From JAPLGE01 sp964355545 (GTDB taxonomy: Bacteria; Bipolaricaulota; Bipolaricaulia; UBA7950; UBA9294), in the NCBI GenBank assembly GCA_964355545.1, contig CAYHEK010000004.1:1-43903 (forward strand): a stretch of 43,903 nt of DNA, in the 5' to 3' direction. Below, piece after piece: positions 22,513 through 30,641 of the stretch; position 1 is the stretch's first letter; the number at the start of each line of letters is the position of its first letter. Both the position numbers and the translations under genes were made by a program. Under the pieces are notes generated by a model. It was not told the origin of the DNA. It saw nothing but the letters and a program-made list of their open reading frames with translations, and did not search any database.

Positions 22513-23754
22513 TCAGCGCGCCGCACGGAAGACGAGGCAGGCGTTCTGGCCGCCAAAGCCGAATGAGTTTGAAAGGGCGGTCTCGATCGAAATCGCTACG
22601 GACTGAGGCGTGTAGTCGAGGTCGCATTCGGGATCGGGGTGTTCGTAGTTCAACGTCGCAGGGATGAAGCCGCGTTCCATGGAGAGGAGGGTGGCGATCG
22701 CCTCGACCCCGCCGGCCGCGCCGAGAAGGTGGCCGATCTGGGACTTGGTGGAGCTGATCTTCACTCGATGGGCCGCCTCCCCGAGCGCCGCTTTGATCGC
22801 CGCCGTCTCCGCGCGGTCGTTGAGCGGGGTCGCGGTCCCGTGGGCGTTGATGTAGTCGATCGCGCTCGGTTCGAGATTCGCCCGGCGGAGGGCGAGGGCC
22901 ATCGCCTGGGCCGCCCCGCGGCCGTCCTCGTGGGGAGCCGTGATGTGGAAGGCGTCCGCGGTCATCCCGAACCCACTGAGCTCGGCGTAGACGTGCGCCC
23001 CCCGGCTGAGGGCGCGCTCGTGCTCCTCCAGGATGAGGACCCCCGCCCCCTCTCCCATGACGAAGCCGTCTCGATCACGCTCGAACGGCCGCGACGCCCT
23101 GGTCGGCTCGTCGTTGCGGCGAGAGAGGGCGCCCATCTGGGCGAAGCCGGCGTAGGCAATTCGCAAGAGGACGGCCTCCGAGCCGCCGGCGACCGCGCAG
23201 TCCATGAACCCAGACCGGACGAGCTCCCCGGCGATTCCGATCGCGTGCGCCGCGCTGGCGCAGGCGGAGACGACACCGAAGTTCGGTCCCTCAAGGTCGT
23301 ACTCGATCGCGATCTGGCCAGCGATCGCGTTCGGCATCAGCCGGGGCACGAAGAGGGGACTCACCCGCCGCGGTCCGCTCTTCGAAAGGAGGGCGAAGTT
23401 CTCCGCCATCGTGTCGAGCCCGCCGATCCCCGTCCCGACCACGACGCCCACCCGGTCGGGATGGAGATCACCCCGTTCAATGCCCGCGTCGGCAAGGGCG
23501 AGACCGGTTGCGGCGAGGGCGAAGTGGGTCGCGCGGTCGGTGCGGTGCGCGACCTTCTTATCCATGTACGCGAGGGGGTCAAAGCCATCGACCGGAGCGC
23601 CGATCCGGACGTCGATCCCTTCCAGATCGACCCGGTCATCGACTCGACGCACCCCGCTTCGGGAAGCCCTAAGGGCCTCCCAGAACGCGTCCTTGCCGAT
23701 CCCGATCGGTGTGATCGGTCCGAGGCCTGTGATGACGACTCGCCTAGGCGGCAT
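22513..23754 (-). CDS. fabF: 3-oxoacyl-[acyl-carrier-protein] synthase II
   Basis: A 413-residue beta-ketoacyl-ACP synthase that extends fatty acids. The catalytic triad is present: nucleophile Cys in VSACASAAHAIG (about residue 165), His in NAHGTATPLND (about 304) and His in KSQIGHLLGAAGG (about 341). N-terminal RRVVITGLGPITPIG and C-terminal ALSNSFGFGGQNACLVF are family signatures. ATG 23754 overlaps the atpC 3' end by 11 bp, so the gene is coupled to atpC. It is the last gene of the hutH-era-GGDEF-GNAT-deoC-atpC-fabF run. The other fab genes are not nearby; acpS is at 36.1 kb. Confidence 0.96.
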   Translation of the reverse strand: MPPRRVVITGLGPITPIGIGKDAFWEALRASRSGVRRVDDRVDLEGIDVRIGAPVDGFDPLAYMDKKVAHRTDRATHFALAATGLALADAGIERGDLHPDRVGVVVGTGIGGLDTMAENFALLSKSGPRRVSPLFVPRLMPNAIAGQIAIEYDLEGPNFGVVSACASAAHAIGIAGELVRSGFMDCAVAGGSEAVLLRIAYAGFAQMGALSRRNDEPTRASRPFERDRDGFVMGEGAGVLILEEHERALSRGAHVYAELSGFGMTADAFHITAPHEDGRGAAQAMALALRRANLEPSAIDYINAHGTATPLNDRAETAAIKAALGEAAHRVKISSTKSQIGHLLGAAGGVEAIATLLSMERGFIPATLNYEHPDPECDLDYTPQSVAISIETALSNSFGFGGQNACLVFRAAR

Positions 23755-24133
23755 GGCGTTCCCGCGCACGTTCCTGCGCTCGCAGGTAAGCGAGTTCCCG
23801 CAGGAGGGACGCTTTCTCCTCCGTTTGGGCAAGCAGGGCTTCGATCTTTGGTATTCTCGCCTTCACCGTGGGGAGATCGACCTCCGCGGCGGCGACCGCC
23901 GTGTCGGCAAGGACGGCGACTCGGTTCTCCCGCACGTGAAGGAGTCCGCCGTGGAGGACGAAGACCCGCTCACCCGTGCTCGTCTTGATGCGCAAGGGAC
24001 CGGGGTCAAGCGCGGCGAGAAGAGGTGCGTGACGGGCCATCACGGCGAAGTCCCCCCGCGCGCCGTGCGCCATGACCATCACCGCGTCCCCGTCGAACAA
24101 CGTCCGCTCCGCCGATCGCACTTGGCAGTGCAT
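23744..24133 (-). CDS. atpC: F-type ATP synthase epsilon subunit
   Basis: A 129-residue protein with the epsilon N-terminal beta-sandwich (VRSAERTLFDGDAVMVMAHGARGDFAVMARHAPLL, LHGGLLHVRENRVAVLADTA) and a C-terminal helical hairpin (LPTVKARIPKIEALL...LRELAYLRAQERAR). Epsilon belongs to the F1 central stalk and regulates ATP hydrolysis. It is separate from any other ATP synthase gene, lying between deoC and fabF. The start has a strong ribosome binding site (GAGGAGGGGG). Confidence 0.88.
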   Translation of the reverse strand: MHCQVRSAERTLFDGDAVMVMAHGARGDFAVMARHAPLLAALDPGPLRIKTSTGERVFVLHGGLLHVRENRVAVLADTAVAAAEVDLPTVKARIPKIEALLAQTEEKASLLRELAYLRAQERARERHAA

Positions 24134-24189
24134 GATCCCCCTCCTCTCTGTTGCAGACTATAGGAAGCCAAGACAGTTCCTTCAAGGGG

Positions 24190-24861
24190 CTATTCAGGCG
24201 CCCCCTCCAGGATCGCCAGGCTCTTACTTGAGCCGATCCGGTTCGCCCCGGCCTCGACCATCGCTAGGGCCGTCGCGTAGTCGCGGATCCCGCCGGAGGC
24301 CTTCACGCCCATCCCCGTCCCCACGGTGCGCCGCAGAAGCGCCACGTCCTCCACGGTCGCCCCTCCCGGCCCGAAGCCGGTCGAGGTCTTGACGAAATCC
24401 GCCCCTGCTGCCTTGGCGAGGATCGCCCCCGCGATCTTCTCATCTTTCTCGAGGAGCGCGGTCTCGAGGATCACCTTGACGAGGACGGGTCGAGGGGCCT
24501 TCGCCGCTGCGGCGCAGACGCCGCGGATATCGGCAAGGACGGTCGCGTAGTCCCCCTCTTTGAGGGCGGCGACGTTTTGGACCATGTCCAGTTCGTCGGC
24601 CCCATCGGCGATTGCCTTCTGGGCCTCGAACGCCTTCACGTCGCTTGCGCTCATCCCGTGCGGGAAGCCGATGGTGACGCACACCTTGACCCCCGATTCC
24701 TTGAGGAGCGTGTGGGCGAGGTGGGCGTGGCACGGGTTGAGCGCGACGGAGGCGAAACCGTACTTCTTCGCCTCCTGGCACCACCGCGCTACCTCCTCCT
24801 TGGAGGCCGTCGGTCCAAGGAGGGTGTGATCGATCAACTTGACGAGTTCTCTCTTGCGCAT
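24190..24861 (-). CDS. deoC: Deoxyribose-phosphate aldolase
   Basis: A 223-residue class I aldolase that splits 2-deoxyribose 5-phosphate into acetaldehyde and glyceraldehyde 3-phosphate during nucleoside breakdown. Signatures: KLIDHTLLGPTASKEEV, SVALNPCHAHLA, VCVTIGFPHG, ELDMVQNVAALKEGDY, and the Schiff-base Lys regions LVKVILET and GMGVKASGGIRDY, with GANRIGSSKS near the end. ATG 24861 has a GGAGGAA ribosome binding site. No other nucleoside-catabolism gene is adjacent; it follows a GNAT gene by 29 bp in the long minus-strand run. Confidence 0.96.
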   Translation of the reverse strand: MRKRELVKLIDHTLLGPTASKEEVARWCQEAKKYGFASVALNPCHAHLAHTLLKESGVKVCVTIGFPHGMSASDVKAFEAQKAIADGADELDMVQNVAALKEGDYATVLADIRGVCAAAAKAPRPVLVKVILETALLEKDEKIAGAILAKAAGADFVKTSTGFGPGGATVEDVALLRRTVGTGMGVKASGGIRDYATALAMVEAGANRIGSSKSLAILEGAPE

Positions 24862-24890
24862 GATTCCTCCGTCTTTCCCTCTCGCGTTCG

Positions 24891-25772
24891 CTAGGACGCC
24901 CGCTTCTGGAAGACCTCCCTCCCCGCGCGCTCGAGGAGGTGAAAGCTGCGTCCCGCCTCGTGCAAGAACCCCGAGACAATGTACCCGCACGCGAGGAGGC
25001 GCTCGAAGCACTCGCGCGTCTTGAGGCGCCAGTCGCACGCGAGGTCTGGATCGAGTCGGCGCAGGGAGTCGAGATCCGCCGGGATCTCCACGAGGACAAT
25101 CTCACCGCGCGGGGCGCTCGTGAACCCAAGCAGCCGCCGCGCTCCGCTCCGTTCAGTGAGGCCGGTCCGCGTCACCACCTCCATCCGGTCCAGGCCGAGG
25201 TGGAAGTGATGCGGGAGCTCTCGGCGGTCTAGAACGGCGGCGACGCGCGGGGAGTCAATCCACCATTCGACCGCGAGCCGGTCCGTGGCCAGGCCAGGGC
25301 TCATTCTGTCGGTCCTCTCTCCGTACAGGTTGCGTTCGTACGCGACGGCGATCGCCCCCAGCTTGTTGAAGGCAATGTGCGCTTCGACGCTCCGCAACGG
25401 GTCGATCGCCCAGGTCACGACCCTCACTCCCTCCTCCCGACATTCCTTGCGTTCTCTTGCCCGCAACTGGTAGCCGATCCCGCGGTTTCGCGCCTCGCGG
25501 GCGACTCCGTGCACCAGGGTCAACCGGCCGGGATTCCCCTCGTAGCGGGCAACGAGGTCGACTAGGCACCCCCAGAGGTGGGGCCGCTCGAACTCGTTTG
25601 TGTAGGCTCCGAGGACGAGTCCGCCGCTCCGGCCAAGTGAGACGAGGAGCGGCACACTAAGGACCTCCCGCTCCTCGTGGTCGCTCATCTCCCGCTGGAG
25701 GCGCTCGCAGGCGGCGAGCGCCTCGCAGGAGGTCAACCGCTCAATAGAGATACTCGTCCGCCCGGTCGTCAT
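24891..25772 (-). CDS. GNAT-family acetyltransferase (COG3375 type)
   Basis: A 293-residue protein. The acetyl-CoA-binding motif A is LTLVHGVAREARNRGIGYQLRARER (R-x-x-G-x-G/A-type loop, about residues 84-108), followed by VRVVTWAIDPLRSVEAHIAFNKLGAIAVAYERNLYG, a stretch characteristic of the COG3375 group of predicted GNAT enzymes. The C-terminal half (EIVLVEIPADLDSLRRLDPDLACDWRL) is also typical of that group. Its substrate is unknown. The ATG lies inside the 3' end of the GGDEF gene (32 bp overlap), which indicates co-expression with it. Confidence 0.82.
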   Translation of the reverse strand: MTTGRTSISIERLTSCEALAACERLQREMSDHEEREVLSVPLLVSLGRSGGLVLGAYTNEFERPHLWGCLVDLVARYEGNPGRLTLVHGVAREARNRGIGYQLRARERKECREEGVRVVTWAIDPLRSVEAHIAFNKLGAIAVAYERNLYGERTDRMSPGLATDRLAVEWWIDSPRVAAVLDRRELPHHFHLGLDRMEVVTRTGLTERSGARRLLGFTSAPRGEIVLVEIPADLDSLRRLDPDLACDWRLKTRECFERLLACGYIVSGFLHEAGRSFHLLERAGREVFQKRAS

Positions 25773-28161
25773 GGCTGGCGCGCTTGTCGGCGTACATCTT
25801 TCGGTCGACGTCTTCCAGGATCTCCTCGAGAGAGCGCGGGTCGTGCGGCGTCCGCGTGTAGATCCCGATGCTCAAGCCGATGGTGACCCCCCCGAGGTGA
25901 AGCTTCTCGGGAATCCTCGCGATTCGCTTCTTCAGGCGCTTGGCGACCCGCAGGCACTCCCCGTCGGTCTCCGGCATGATGACGAGGAACTCGTCGCCGC
26001 CGTAGCGGATCACCCGGTCGCTTGCGCGCACGTTCTCGCCGAGGAATCCCGCCACCGCGCGGAGGACCTCGTCCCCTTTCAGGTGGCCGAGTCGGTTGTT
26101 CACCGCCCGGAAGCCATCGACGTCGATCATCATTAGGGAGACGGGGTGGTCGTAGCGGTCCGCTCGCTTCAGCTCTGCGCCGATCACGGCGTTGAAGTAC
26201 TGCCGATTGTACAGGCCGGTCAGTGGGTCGAGGACGGCTTGTCGCCGCAGGCCGTCCTGGGAGTTGAGATTGGAGAGAGCGATCGCCATCTCGTTCGCCA
26301 CGGCCTCCATGAGCTGCTGGTCCTCCTCGTCGAAGAAGCCGGGACGCGGGCTCTCGACGTTCAGCACGCCGAGAAGCTTCCCGGCGAGGGCCATCGGGAC
26401 CGCGAGCTCGGAGCGAATCCCCTCGAACCCAGCAACGTACGCAGGATCGGCCGCTACGTCGTTCACCAGCGCGTAGCGACGGGTGGCCGCGACGCGGCCG
26501 ACGATCCCCTCCGTGAACGGGATCCTCGTGCCCTCGGTCACGGTCTGACCTTCTCGCGGGCTTCTCACTCCGCGGATAACGAGCTCGGTCCCCTCGCATA
26601 GGAGTACCGCGCCGTGCTCCACGCCGTAGTGGTCGCCGAGGAAGGAGAGCGTGCTCGAGATGAGCTGATCTTGGGACGTCGCCTCCGCCAACTGCTGGCC
26701 GAGGAGGTAGATGCGGGTGAGGGACTCCCTCCGCCTGACGTTCGAGATCGCGACGGAGAGCTGGCTCGCGAGCGACGTCAGGATCTCGACGTCTTGGGCT
26801 CCAAACGCACCAACCCGACCGCTCTCGGCGTTGATCACCCCAAGGGTTCCCTTCCGCCCGAGGATGGGGACCGCGATCTCCGAGAGGACGGCGTCCCGCG
26901 CGCGCTGGTAGCGGAGCTCCCGGCGCACGTCCGGAATGAGGAGTAGCTCTTGATGCTCAACAACCCAGCGGATGGCACCCGTCTGGAGAAGGGGAACGCG
27001 CGTGTTCTTCTCCGGAAGCGCGGCCTGCGCGAAGACGTCCTGGCACGCGATTCCCTGCAGCACAAGGTTCGCACCTTCGACCAGCCAGACCTCGGAGAAG
27101 TCGTAGTCCATGTCGTCCCGCAGGCGTTTGGCGGCGAGCTCGCACAGGATCTCGATCTCGCTCGCCTGAGAGAGCTCGCGGCCAAACTGGGAGAGGCCGT
27201 GTAGACGCTCTTTCTGGCGCTCCAGCTGCTTGAGCTTGTGCACGCGTTCCACGGCCAACGCCGCGAAGTTCGCGAGATACGCGACCGGTTCGATCGACTC
27301 GACCGTCGGCGCGCTCTGGTCGATCGGGTCGTCCACGGAGATGTGCCCGATGATCCCAGTCTCTCCTCGGAGCGGGATGAACAGGTAGTCGTCCTTGTGC
27401 CAGCCCTCGAGGGTGACCCGCCCACTGACCCCGAGGTCCTCGCTCCAGGGGACCTGGTCGTGAGGGATGTAGTAGGCCGCTCCGAGCCTGAACCGATCGG
27501 AGAAGGCCATCCGCCGCTCCTCGGGAGACAGCCCTTCGCCGGCATGGAGCCTCTCTTCCTCCTCGGGGGAGAGCCCCGCGGCGAGTCGCTTGTAGACTCG
27601 ACCGTCGAGCGGATCGGGACAGGAGAGGTCGTACAGGGAGACGGCCGCGCGCTGGAACCCGCTGTGCCCCGTGATCGCCTCCAGGGCGAGCCGGAGGATC
27701 CGGTCGATGTCCCGTTCGGCGAGGATCACCTCCGTCAGGGCGAGGACGGTAGAGTGAAGCCGAGCGAGCCGCATCTCCACCGTGACGTCGCGCAGGGTTC
27801 CCGCAATGAGGCCCCCTTCCGCTGTGGGAACGAGCTCGGACTCCACCCGCGCCTCGAACGTCCCACCGCCTTTCTTGAAGAAGGTGTACGCGTTGACGCC
27901 CTGGGAGGACTCCCCCTGCATCTTCGCGCGCATGTTCCTCGCGAGCTTCTCCCGGTCGGACGGGACCACGAACTCCGTGGGAGAGTGGCCGAGGAGGTCT
28001 GCTGCGCTGTAGCCGCTCAAGTTGAGGAGGAAGCGGTTCACATAGCTGAAGCGGCCCTCCAGAAGCTCAAAAACCCCGATGGGGGCGCGGTTGACCAGCC
28101 GCTCGCAGCGCGTCCGTCCCTGGTCAAGCTCCTGCCGGGAGCCTCCCGCCCTTTCGTTCAT
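25741..28161 (-). CDS. Sensor diguanylate cyclase: PAS, three GAF-like domains, GGDEF
   Basis: An 806-residue soluble signalling protein that should make cyclic di-GMP. Domain order: PAS (about 18-133, APIGVFELLEGRFSYVNRFLLNLSGYS), GAF-like (about 140-315), GAF (about 335-470, FSEVWLVEGANLVL...EIAVPILGRKGTLGVINAES), GAF (about 490-625, ELAVPMALAGKLLGVLNVES) and GGDEF (about 640-800). The active-site motif RYGGDEF is intact at about 721, with an inhibitory-site RASD five residues upstream, so product inhibition is expected. No membrane segment: it senses cytoplasmic signals. Its ATG overlaps the era stop (ATGA), and the GNAT gene starts inside its 3' end. No EAL or HD-GYP gene is in the window. 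Confidence 0.95.
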   Translation of the reverse strand: MNERAGGSRQELDQGRTRCERLVNRAPIGVFELLEGRFSYVNRFLLNLSGYSAADLLGHSPTEFVVPSDREKLARNMRAKMQGESSQGVNAYTFFKKGGGTFEARVESELVPTAEGGLIAGTLRDVTVEMRLARLHSTVLALTEVILAERDIDRILRLALEAITGHSGFQRAAVSLYDLSCPDPLDGRVYKRLAAGLSPEEEERLHAGEGLSPEERRMAFSDRFRLGAAYYIPHDQVPWSEDLGVSGRVTLEGWHKDDYLFIPLRGETGIIGHISVDDPIDQSAPTVESIEPVAYLANFAALAVERVHKLKQLERQKERLHGLSQFGRELSQASEIEILCELAAKRLRDDMDYDFSEVWLVEGANLVLQGIACQDVFAQAALPEKNTRVPLLQTGAIRWVVEHQELLLIPDVRRELRYQRARDAVLSEIAVPILGRKGTLGVINAESGRVGAFGAQDVEILTSLASQLSVAISNVRRRESLTRIYLLGQQLAEATSQDQLISSTLSFLGDHYGVEHGAVLLCEGTELVIRGVRSPREGQTVTEGTRIPFTEGIVGRVAATRRYALVNDVAADPAYVAGFEGIRSELAVPMALAGKLLGVLNVESPRPGFFDEEDQQLMEAVANEMAIALSNLNSQDGLRRQAVLDPLTGLYNRQYFNAVIGAELKRADRYDHPVSLMMIDVDGFRAVNNRLGHLKGDEVLRAVAGFLGENVRASDRVIRYGGDEFLVIMPETDGECLRVAKRLKKRIARIPEKLHLGGVTIGLSIGIYTRTPHDPRSLEEILEDVDRKMYADKRASHDDRADEYLY

Positions 28162-29072
28162 CCGCTCACCGGGCCAAGCGAGGCCCCTTCCCCCGCCAGC
28201 CGCTCGATCTTCTCCTTGTCCTTGGTCCACCCCTTGACCACCTTCGCCTGCAGGTCGAGGAAGACGCGAGTCCCCAAGAGAGATTCGATGTCGGCCCTGG
28301 CTTCGGTTCCGATCTGTTTGATCATACTCGCTCCGCTGCCAATGATTATAGCTTTCTGCGACTCCTTTTCCACGATGGCGTCAGCGCGGATCTCGAGGAG
28401 CCCGTCCTCCCGAACGGTCATCCACTTCACCTCTACCGCGGTCGCATACGGAATCTCCTGTGCGGTGTGTTGGATGATTTTCTCGCGGATGAGCTCTCCG
28501 ACCAAGAACTCCTCCGAACGATCCACCCGGACTCCAGGAGGGAAGTGCGGTCGCCCCGCCGGGAGGTGTGCGGTGATCGTGGAGAGCGCCTCATCGCGGT
28601 TCGTCCCCCGTGTGGCCGAGATCGGAACGAGTTCGGCGAAGAGCCCCGTCGCGTCGTAGGCGAGGAGCGTCTCCTCCAGATCGTTCCCGCGCGCGAGGTC
28701 GATCTTGTTCACGAGGAGGATCGTCGGTCGGTCCGGCCGCGTGACTCGCGCGAGGAGGAGCCGCTCGTACTCGCTCACCGTTCGCCACGGCTCGACCATG
28801 TACACGAGGAGGTCGAGCCCGCGCAGGGCGCGGAACGCCTCGCGCAGGATGTGGCGGCCGAGCCGATTCCGCGGCCGGTGCAAGCCCGGTGTGTCGACGA
28901 AGACGACCTGGGCTTCTTCCGTAGTGTAGATGCAGCATACCCGGTTCCGCGTCGTCTGCGGCTTGGGGGAGGTGATGAGGAGCTTTGTGCCCATGATCGC
29001 GTTTAGGAACGTCGACTTCCCGACGTTCGTCTGCCCAAGGACCCCCACGAATCCCGACCTAAACGAGTGCAT
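28158..29072 (-). CDS. era: GTPase Era
   Basis: A 304-residue ribosome-assembly GTPase that binds the 3' end of 16S rRNA. G motifs: G1 GQTNVGKS (usually GRPNVGKS), G2 around PKPQTTRNRV, G3 DTPGLHRP, G4 NKID and G5 SATRG. The C-terminal KH domain has ESQKAIIIGSGASMIKQIG, where the GxxG loop reads GSGA instead of the common GKGG; the family lead-in EEIPYATAVEV-like segment (QEIPYATAVEV) is present. It overlaps hutH by 14 bp upstream and the GGDEF gene by ATGA downstream. Confidence 0.96.
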   Translation of the reverse strand: MHSFRSGFVGVLGQTNVGKSTFLNAIMGTKLLITSPKPQTTRNRVCCIYTTEEAQVVFVDTPGLHRPRNRLGRHILREAFRALRGLDLLVYMVEPWRTVSEYERLLLARVTRPDRPTILLVNKIDLARGNDLEETLLAYDATGLFAELVPISATRGTNRDEALSTITAHLPAGRPHFPPGVRVDRSEEFLVGELIREKIIQHTAQEIPYATAVEVKWMTVREDGLLEIRADAIVEKESQKAIIIGSGASMIKQIGTEARADIESLLGTRVFLDLQAKVVKGWTKDKEKIERLAGEGASLGPVSG

Positions 29073-30552
29073 CGATGATCTCTCCCCGAGCGACCGCCCT
29101 CGCCAGCCGCTCGATGTCCGGGGCGGGGGGACGGTCGCCGTCGACGGAGGAGACGAGCTCGCGCACTCGCTCGTAGGCCTTTCGCGTCTTTTGGGCCATC
29201 TTGTCTCTTTGCCGAAAGTCGAGGGCCTGCGCCGCGCAGAGGAACTCGATCGCGATCACCCGCTCCAGGTTGTCGAGGACGGTAAGCGCCTTCCGCGCCG
29301 AGATCGAGGCTAGGCTGTTGTGATCCTCCTTCCCGCCCGAGGTGGGGATCGAATCGACGAGCGCGGGGTGGGAAAGGATCTTGTTCTCGCTCACGAGAGA
29401 GGCCGCCGTGTACTGGGTGAGCATGAGGCCGGAGTGAAGTCCCGCCTCGCGGGCGAGGAAGAGGGGGAGGCCGCGGCCAGGGCTCGTCAGGAGCCGGTCG
29501 ATCCGCCGTTCGGCGATCGCTCCCACCTCGGCGAGCGCGATCGTGGCCATCTCCAGGGCGAGCCCGAGGATCTCCCCATGGAAGTTCCCCCCGGAGAGGA
29601 CTTGACCGTCCGCAAAGACGAGCGGGTTGTCTGTCGACGCGTTCACTTCGATCTCAAGCTTCGCCTTGAGGAACGAGAGGGCCTCGACCGCGGGGCCGAG
29701 GACCTGGGGGATGCAGCGGAGAGAGTAGGGGTCCTGCACATCGTCCTCGGTCGTGTCGAGGAGGCCGCTTCCAGAAAGGAGTTCGCGCAGCCGACGGGCG
29801 ACCTCCACCTGCCCCGGGTGGGGGCGAGCGAGGTGGAGGCGCTCCGCGAGGGGCGCGGAGAAGGCGCAAAGCGCCTCGAGGGAGAGGGCGGCGGCGAGGA
29901 ACGCGTTTTGCAGCAGGCGTTCCCCACGCGCGAATGCAAGGTACCCAAGCCCGCTCATGCACTGCGTCCCGTTGAGGAGGGCAAGCCCTTCTTTGGGGAG
30001 GAGCTCAAGCGGCTCGCGGCCGATCCGGGTGAGAGCTTCCCTCCCATCGATCCTCGTCCCGTCGTGAACAGCCTCCCCCTCTCCCAAGAGGACCAGGGCA
30101 AGGTGCGCGAGAGGCGCGAGGTCTCCGGAGGAACCGACCGACCCTTGAGCCGGGATGACCGGGTGGACGCGGTGATTGAGAAGGTCGATCAGGTAATCGA
30201 TGACCGCCATGCGGATCCCTGAGTTTCCCTTGAGGAGCGAGTTGATGCGGAAGAGGAGGATCGCCCGCACGGCCACTCCCGGAAGGGGCTCGCCGACGCC
30301 CGCCGCGTGGGAGAGGACAACGTTGCGCTGCAACTCATGGAGGCGTCGAGAGGAGATCGATCGCGTGCTCAACCGGCCAAACCCGGTATTGATCCCGTAC
30401 ACGGGCTTCTCGGCGGAGACGATCTCCATCACGGCGCGCTGCGAGCGTCCGACCTCCTCTCGCGTCGCCGCGCTCACGGTGACCTCTTCCCCCGCGAAGA
30501 CCACCCGGGCCGCCTCGGCCAAGGAGAGTGCACTGCCGTTTAGCTCGATCAT
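29059..30552 (-). CDS. hutH: Histidine ammonia-lyase
   Basis: A 497-residue lyase that converts histidine to urocanate and ammonia, step 1 of histidine breakdown. Signatures include YGINTGFGRLS, LQRNVVLSHAAGVGEPL and GSVGSSGDLAPLAHLALVLLGEG. The self-formed MIO cofactor normally arises from Ala-Ser-Gly; here the triad is Ser141-Ser142-Gly143. Other active-site regions (QDPYSLRCIPQVLG, NASTDNPL) are intact. ATG 30552 has an AGAGGGGG ribosome binding site and its own promoter. It is divergent from hutI. hutU (urocanase) is not in the window. It heads a seven-gene run that includes era and fabF. Confidence 0.96.
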   Translation of the reverse strand: MIELNGSALSLAEAARVVFAGEEVTVSAATREEVGRSQRAVMEIVSAEKPVYGINTGFGRLSTRSISSRRLHELQRNVVLSHAAGVGEPLPGVAVRAILLFRINSLLKGNSGIRMAVIDYLIDLLNHRVHPVIPAQGSVGSSGDLAPLAHLALVLLGEGEAVHDGTRIDGREALTRIGREPLELLPKEGLALLNGTQCMSGLGYLAFARGERLLQNAFLAAALSLEALCAFSAPLAERLHLARPHPGQVEVARRLRELLSGSGLLDTTEDDVQDPYSLRCIPQVLGPAVEALSFLKAKLEIEVNASTDNPLVFADGQVLSGGNFHGEILGLALEMATIALAEVGAIAERRIDRLLTSPGRGLPLFLAREAGLHSGLMLTQYTAASLVSENKILSHPALVDSIPTSGGKEDHNSLASISARKALTVLDNLERVIAIEFLCAAQALDFRQRDKMAQKTRKAYERVRELVSSVDGDRPPAPDIERLARAVARGEIIDALV

Positions 30553-30572
30553 CGCCCCCCTCTGCTCCGGGG

Positions 30573-30602
30573 AGTATAGCTTGCGGAAAGATGCGTTGTA
30601 AA
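30573..30602 (-). promoter_or_regulatory. Predicted hutH promoter
   Basis: Minus-strand TTTACA (30597-30602), 18-bp spacer, TATACT (30573-30578). The -35 overlaps the hutI -35 on the other strand by five base pairs. Confidence 0.6.
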
Positions 30603-30624
30603 GCCTCCCACTCCTCACTATACT
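30596..30624 (+). promoter_or_regulatory. Predicted hutI promoter
   Basis: TTGTAA (30596-30601), 17-bp spacer, TATACT (30619-30624). Transcription would begin near 30632, about 10 nt before the hutI ATG, which has no clear Shine-Dalgarno. Confidence 0.6.
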
Positions 30625-30641
30625 CGGTCGGGCGACCGCGG

